From Bacteroidota bacterium (GTDB taxonomy: Bacteria; Bacteroidota; Bacteroidia; Flavobacteriales_D; JABDKJ01): 10,831 bases of DNA. The stretch covers positions 1-10,831 of the forward strand of contig JAQCAN010000064.1 of NCBI GenBank assembly GCA_027621335.1, read 5' to 3'. Each line of letters opens with the position of its first letter. The first letter of the stretch is position 1. The position numbers and the translations under genes were made by a program. Under the pieces are notes generated by a model that saw only the letters and a list, made by a program, of their open reading frames with translations, searched no databases and had not been told where the DNA came from. Shown here piece after piece: positions 7,852-10,831 of this stretch.

Positions 7852-9477
7852 TTAGACCGTAGTTCCAGCCAGAAGCGCTTCACGTTGCTCTTGTATCTTC
7901 TCGTTGGAGAGGTAATCATCAAAGCTCATCATCTTCTCTATATGGCCATTTGGAGTGAGTTCGATGATCTTATTCGCCACAGTGGATACAAAGGCATGGT
8001 CATGGGACGTGAAGAGGACGGTTCCTTTATAGTCTTTCAAGGCATTATTCATGGCTTGTATGGATTCCAGGTCGAGGTGGTTGGTGGGCTCATCCAAAAT
8101 CAGCAGATTGGCCTCAGCTAGCATGAGTTTTGAGGTCATGCACCGCACTTTCTCACCTCCCGAGAGCACCCTTGCACTCTTGAAGATCTCTTCACCAGAG
8201 AAAAGCATCTTTCCTAAGAATCCACGTATAAAGACTTCATCCTTTTCAGTTGAATACTGCCTCAACCAATCCAAAAGATTCAGATCCGTATCGAAGAACT
8301 CATGGTTTTCGTTGGGTAAATAGGCAGGAGTGATTGTTTCACCGAAGGTGAAGGTCCCTGAATCAGCTTTCTGCTCGCCAGCCAGAATGTCAAAAAGAGA
8401 GGTGATGGCAGTGCTGTCATTGGCGAGGAAAGCGATCTTATCCCCACGCATGACGTTCAAGTCGAAGCCTTGGAACAGCATACCATCTGTCCCCTTCTTG
8501 CTTAAATCCTGGACATGGAGGATCTGATCCCCAGCTTCACGGCCTTGCTTGAGGATAATGGCCGGGTACTTCCTAGATGAAGGCTGGATCTCATCGATGT
8601 TGATTTTATCCAAGAGTTTCCTGCGGCTGGTCGCTTGCTTTGATTTGGAGGCATTGGCACTGAACCGTGCGATGAATTCACTGAGTTCTTTCTTCTTCTC
8701 CTCGGCTTTCTTATTCTGGTTGCTGCGCTGTCTCAAAGCCAATTGACTGGACTCATACCAAAAGCTATAATTCCCAGTGTACACCTTGATCTTGCTGAAA
8801 TCTATATCGGCAATATTGGTGCAGACCGTGTCCAAGAAATGACGGTCATGGGAGACCACGATGACCGTGTTCTTAAAGTCTAAGAGGAAATCTTCTAGCC
8901 AAGCCACTGTGCGTATGTCCAAGTCATTGGTCGGCTCATCCAGGATGAGGATATCTGGATTTCCGAAGAGGGCCTGAGCCAGGAGGATCCTCACTTTGGA
9001 GGTTCCAGGCAATTCCTCTAGCAATTTGTAATGGTCTTTTTCTGGAATGCCTAGACCGCTTAGTAAGGAGGCGGCATCCGATTCAGAGTTCCATCCATCC
9101 ATCTCTGCATATTTCTCTTCAAGCTCAGCAGCTTTGATGCCGTCCGCTTCATCGAAATCAGGCTTAGCGTATATGCTGTCTTTGGCTTCCTTGACCTTCC
9201 AAAGCTCTTTATGTCCCATGAGCACGGTGTCCAGCACGGTGCATGTATCGAATTCGAAGTGATCCTGCTTAAGGAAAGAGATGCGCTTGCCGGGCTCTAC
9301 AATGACGCTGCCTCCGGTCTGATCCACCTCACCGGTCAATATTTTCAGGAAGGTGGATTTTCCTGCGCCATTGGCTCCGATTATACCATAGCAGTTCCCC
9401 TGGGTGAAGGAGATATTCACCTCATCGAAGAGGACCCGCTTGCCGAATTGGAGGGAGATGTTACTCGCGCTGATCAT
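7852..9477 (-). CDS. ybiT: ABC-F family ATPase, YbiT-like
   Basis: 541 residues, soluble, two nucleotide-binding domains without membrane segments. ABC-F proteins act on ribosomes to regulate or rescue translation. NBD1: Walker A GANGAGKST (34-42), a degenerate signature LPGTSKVR (156-163), Walker B ILILDEPTNDLD (176-187), H-loop SHDRH (209-213). The charged linker at about 240-300 includes the FSANASKSKQATSR stretch characteristic of YbiT. NBD2: a lost Walker A (351-361, LANDSTAITSL, no glycine pattern and no lysine), intact signature LSGGEKVR (438-445), Walker B LLILDEPTNHLD (458-469), H-loop SHDHA (491-495). Start: ATG 9477-9475 is preferred. The longer TTG start at 9510-9508 lies inside the -7 promoter element and encodes a tail without family similarity. 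First gene of the likely ABC-F/thioredoxin/aminotransferase run. Confidence 0.93.
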   Translation of the reverse strand: MISASNISLQFGKRVLFDEVNISFTQGNCYGIIGANGAGKSTFLKILTGEVDQTGGSVIVEPGKRISFLKQDHFEFDTCTVLDTVLMGHKELWKVKEAKDSIYAKPDFDEADGIKAAELEEKYAEMDGWNSESDAASLLSGLGIPEKDHYKLLEELPGTSKVRILLAQALFGNPDILILDEPTNDLDIRTVAWLEDFLLDFKNTVIVVSHDRHFLDTVCTNIADIDFSKIKVYTGNYSFWYESSQLALRQRSNQNKKAEEKKKELSEFIARFSANASKSKQATSRRKLLDKINIDEIQPSSRKYPAIILKQGREAGDQILHVQDLSKKGTDGMLFQGFDLNVMRGDKIAFLANDSTAITSLFDILAGEQKADSGTFTFGETITPAYLPNENHEFFDTDLNLLDWLRQYSTEKDEVFIRGFLGKMLFSGEEIFKSARVLSGGEKVRCMTSKLMLAEANLLILDEPTNHLDLESIQAMNNALKDYKGTVLFTSHDHAFVSTVANKIIELTPNGHIEKMMSFDDYLSNEKIQEQREALLAGTTV

Positions 9478-9507
9478 AGTCTTACTGTATCTATCTGAAA
9501 AAGAGCG

Positions 9508-9538
9508 CAAAGGTAGGCTTTATATAGCCTTTCTTCAA
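9508..9538 (-). promoter_or_regulatory. Bacteroidota-type promoter of the ABC-F gene
   Basis: On the minus strand TTG (9538-9536) is followed by exactly 20 bases and then TACCTTTG (9515-9508). This matches the Bacteroidota sigma consensus TTG-N19-21-TAnnTTTG at every fixed position. Transcription would start about five bases downstream, giving a leader of roughly 25 bases before the ATG at 9477. It also decides the start codon of the ABC-F gene. Confidence 0.8.
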
Positions 9539-9557
9539 ATAGGACCCCATCGATGAA

Positions 9558-9597
9558 CTAGGGGATAGATTGCATCCCTAGGTCTTAAGTACTAGGG
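9558..9597. repeat. three CTAGGG arms able to form alternative stems
   Basis: CTAGGG at 9558-9563, its complement CCCTAG at 9576-9581, and CTAGGG again at 9592-9597. The middle arm can pair with either flank, so the two hairpins exclude each other. The second pairing encloses the palindrome CTTAAG (9584-9589), making a nearly symmetric 22-bp block (9576-9597) that could also be a protein-binding site. It lies about 20 bases upstream of the -33 element of the ABC-F promoter and upstream of the divergent DUF7793-like gene. Confidence 0.5.
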
Positions 9598-9702
9598 CTT
9601 TCATGCGATAACTTATTCTTTCATAGGGTCGTAGACAGTACTGTGCAAACAACAGATGACATATTCCACCACTCGGATCTTATTCTCCATTCCAATTCGA
9701 TA

Positions 9703-9777
9703 TTCGATGTCTCGATTCACAAATCGGGATTTTTCGTGTTGAATGTGAAGGATGATATTCAAGTCAATCTTCAATGA
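9703..9777 (+). pseudogene. upstream coding remnant of the DUF7793-like gene, ending at in-frame TGA
   Basis: Translation in the frame of the gene at 9790 reads FDVSIHKSGFFVL then NVKDDIQVNLQ, then TGA at 9775-9777, then GIEYM and into the annotated start. This stretch looks like the missing first beta-strands of the STAS/SEC14-like domain (a hydrophobic 'G-F-F-x-L-x-V' strand and a K-D-D-x-x-x-N-L turn). The frame stays open back to a TAA at 9586-9588 but has no ATG; GTG 9643 is the only reasonable start. So the gene appears to have lost its start and gained a stop, or the sequence has errors here. The homology is read from memory of the family. Confidence 0.42.
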
Positions 9778-9789
9778 GGTATAGAGTAT

Positions 9790-10182
9790 ATGGCCTTCAA
9801 GGAAAGTTTAGCAGAACTATATGGACTCAGCATTCCTGTGCTCACCTATTCTATAGGCCTCATTTCCATTGATAAAGAAGCTAGGAGAAACATCCACGGA
9901 TTCAAAGATTCCACAGCCTATCTTGCCAATGCCATAGTCGTAGGGCGGCTTACCTCGAGAGCTATGATGCAGTTCATCATGAAACTCATACCAAGCAGTA
10001 AGTTCCCAGAGCTGGTCCTTGATAGTATTCCGAATGCTCAATTCTGGTTGGAATCGGAGATCGCAAAAAGCAAATGGAGTCTTGCAGAGCTCTCATTCGC
10101 TGATCTCCAAGCTCGGCTTGAAGATCGCATTGAAGCCTTTAAGAGCAAGGTTTCAATCCCTAAGGTTTCAAGTACTTTTTAA
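9790..10182 (+). CDS. STAS/SEC14-like (DUF7793-type) small protein, probably N-terminally truncated
   Basis: 130 residues from ATG 9790 to TAA 10182. Seen: IPVLTYSIGLISIDKEARRNI, then AYLANAIVVGRLTSRAMMQFIMKL and a DSIPNAQFWLESEI segment. This follows the pattern of Bacteroidota/Actinobacteriota small proteins of the DUF7793 / STAS-SEC14 group (PVLV..., S-x-EAR, A-x-A-x-x-VG-S-x-x-SR-x-x-x-N-x-F, E-E-A-x-x-WL). These are soluble single-domain proteins of unknown role. Only the second half of the usual domain lies after this ATG. A plausible first half lies upstream beyond a TGA. It is divergent from the ABC-F gene; no clear promoter was found. The minus-strand ORF beneath it is a shadow. Family assignment is by pattern from memory, so moderate. 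Confidence 0.68.
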   Translation: MAFKESLAELYGLSIPVLTYSIGLISIDKEARRNIHGFKDSTAYLANAIVVGRLTSRAMMQFIMKLIPSSKFPELVLDSIPNAQFWLESEIAKSKWSLAELSFADLQARLEDRIEAFKSKVSIPKVSSTF

Positions 10183-10315
10183 GAAAGATGCCTTGATTAG
10201 CAGATGACTCCAGTCTGTTTTCCTATACAACCCCCTTTGGTCCATGGGCATGTCCGATGTTCTTGATGTCATTTTCTTTGATGAACATGACGCTTCATTT
10301 GACCTTGAGGTCTGT

Positions 10316-10344
10316 AAAAAAGGCACACCTAGTCTTTGTTTTTT
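10316..10344 (-). terminator. weak terminator-like element after the small minus ORF
   Basis: A6 (10316-10321) and T6 (10339-10344) flank the region. On the minus strand AAAG can pair with CTTT around an 11-base loop, extended past one mismatch, followed by a T6 tract, right after the TAG of the 10329-10457 ORF. The stem is short and AT-rich, so this is weak. Confidence 0.22.
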
Positions 10345-10457
10345 AAGGCGGGGGTAATTCCTCTCCCAATACTCCCATCTGTCATGAGATATTGGCCAAT
10401 CTGGCTATCCCCAACAGCATTTCCAAGTTTTTCCGTCACGAGGCCACCCTCAGCCAT
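10329..10457 (-). CDS. possible small protein, 42 residues, unknown
   Basis: ATG 10457-10455 to TAG 10331-10329. The product starts MAEGGLVTEKLGNAV and ends LMTDGSIGRGITPALKNKD. Its composition (glycines at turns, alternating charged and hydrophobic residues, lysine-rich end) looks more like a real protein than random translation, and the frame is open seven further sense codons upstream (SKWFQNIN) with a TAA before them. I do not recognise the family. It could be a genuine small gene, the 3' remnant of a longer one, or chance. Confidence 0.33.
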   Translation of the reverse strand: MAEGGLVTEKLGNAVGDSQIGQYLMTDGSIGRGITPALKNKD

Positions 10458-10592
10458 GTTGATATTCTGAAACCACTTACTTTATCGTCCTAAATCCAAG
10501 GGTTAATTGGCTCACTTATGTGCGTTCAATGTCCTTGGGACTTGGAAAACTCGCAAGGATATCATAGAATTACATAGTGTACTTTTAACACC

Positions 10593-10784
10593 ATGAAAAG
10601 AACAGCCGGCCAAATAAGAGCAGTAGTCAGAAATGTTTATCCCAGTATCGAGGGAGGTCGATTCCCCATCAAAAGAGTGGTTGGAGAGACCGTACAGGTA
10701 TGGGCAGATGTCTTCTCGGATGGACATGACGTGATATGTGGGAGAGTTCGAAATCAAAGAACTGCGATTGAAAGTCTTCCATAG
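10593..10784 (+). CDS. glgE: broken 5' fragment of glgE (maltosyltransferase), out-of-frame end
   Basis: 63 codons from ATG 10593 to TAG 10784. Residues 8-47 match the start of GlgE, the alpha-1,4-glucan:maltose-1-phosphate maltosyltransferase: RAVVRNVYPSIEGGRFPIKR, VVGETVQVWADVF, SDGHDV. The full enzyme is about 650 residues and extends glycogen-like glucans from maltose-1-phosphate. After D46-V47 the similarity stops abruptly: the remaining residues (ICGRVRNQRTAIESLP) have no GlgE character, while another frame takes over with a different gene (next entry). So only the first part of the N-terminal domain is encoded and the product cannot be functional. No signal peptide, as expected for a cytoplasmic enzyme. 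Confidence 0.75.
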   Translation: MKRTAGQIRAVVRNVYPSIEGGRFPIKRVVGETVQVWADVFSDGHDVICGRVRNQRTAIESLP

Positions 10785-10831
10785 CCAACAAAAGGTGAGC
10801 AGTGTGCTCTATGAGGATGCAGGAGATGGAT
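10735..10831 (+). pseudogene. 3' part of a GH31 alpha-glucosidase gene, joined to glgE
   Basis: A frame shifted from glgE opens at TAT 10735, directly after an in-frame TGA (10732-10734), and stays open to the window edge: YVGEFEIKELRLKVFHSQQK then VSSVLYEDAGDG. The QYVGE-like start, the ELxLKVxH strand and the LYEDAGDG turn are typical of the C-terminal beta domain of glycoside hydrolase family 31 alpha-glucosidases. No start codon fits. In Bacteroidota, GH31 and glgE genes are often near each other in alpha-glucan clusters, so a deletion or misassembly linking them is plausible. The gene continues beyond the window. Confidence 0.6.

Larger units (their letters stand above)
10183..10592. other. 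gene-poor stretch between the DUF7793-like gene and the glgE fragment
   Basis: No plus-strand ORF of useful size. It holds one possible small minus-strand ORF (10329-10457) with a T-tract after it, and an even shorter minus ORF (10288-10223, 21 codons, IGHAHGPKGV) that is too short to judge. No tRNA, no convincing promoter and no long repeats were seen. Immediately before glgE, TACTTTTA (10580-10587) resembles a -7 element but has no TTG at the right distance. Confidence 0.5.

Noticed and set aside
9478..9510. Longer TTG start (9510-9508) for the ABC-F protein
   Set aside because: The TTG is part of the -7 element TACCTTTG, and the 11 extra residues do not resemble the family N-terminus, which begins at MISASNISL.
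9713..9733. CGATT-CACA-AATCG hairpin followed by five T as a terminator
   Set aside because: The stem is only five mostly AT pairs, no plus-strand gene ends before it, and it overlaps the putative N-terminal coding of the DUF7793-like gene.
278..9777. TGA recoding (selenocysteine, or TGA read as glycine) as an explanation for the two in-frame TGAs
   Set aside because: The thioredoxin-fold gene ends with TGA exactly at its expected C-terminus, the interrupted positions are not catalytic cysteines, and no SECIS-like hairpin is obvious. Mutation or sequence error is simpler.

Overview
The window looks like a chromosomal segment of a Bacteroidota bacterium, probably a marine Flavobacteriia or Sphingobacteriia relative. 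The evidence is a large secreted protein with a type B sorting domain of the type IX secretion system (T9SS), lipoprotein-type leaders, few Shine-Dalgarno sequences, and a TTG-N20-TACCTTTG promoter that fits the Bacteroidota -33/-7 consensus. I see no rRNA, tRNA, CRISPR array, insertion sequence or phage module.

Layout. (1) Bases 1-430, minus strand: the 5' part of a di-heme cytochrome c peroxidase (MauG-like) lipoprotein gene that runs off the left edge and carries an in-frame TGA. (2) 542-1432, minus: a membrane sterol desaturase/fatty acid hydroxylase. (3) 1621-6024, plus: a 1467-residue secreted protein with seven CUB-like domains of two alternating types joined by six cysteine-rich linkers, then three beta-rich domains and a T9SS sorting domain. 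(4) 9477-6016, minus, likely one transcription unit: a YbiT-like ABC-F ATPase, a thioredoxin-fold protein and a class V PLP-dependent enzyme whose 3' end overlaps the CUB gene's 3' end by 9 bp. (5) 9478-9789: a control region with the clear promoter and three interacting CTAGGG arms. (6) 9790-10182, plus: a STAS/SEC14-like (DUF7793-type) small protein whose homologous reading continues upstream across another in-frame TGA. (7) 10183-10592: a gene-poor stretch with one possible small minus-strand ORF. (8) 10593-10831, plus: the first ~47 codons of glgE joined out of frame to what looks like the 3' end of a GH31 alpha-glucosidase gene.

The genes do not form one pathway. The ABC-F/thioredoxin/aminotransferase run is ordinary housekeeping, and the CUB protein is a probable surface or secreted adhesin-like product. 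The main surprises are three broken reading frames (two in-frame TGAs and one gene-to-gene chimera), a strongly periodic CUB superrepeat, and an ABC-F protein in which both halves of one composite ATP site are degenerate. I do not see a convincing new multi-gene system. The broken frames could be real decay or assembly/sequencing artefacts, and reads would be needed to tell.
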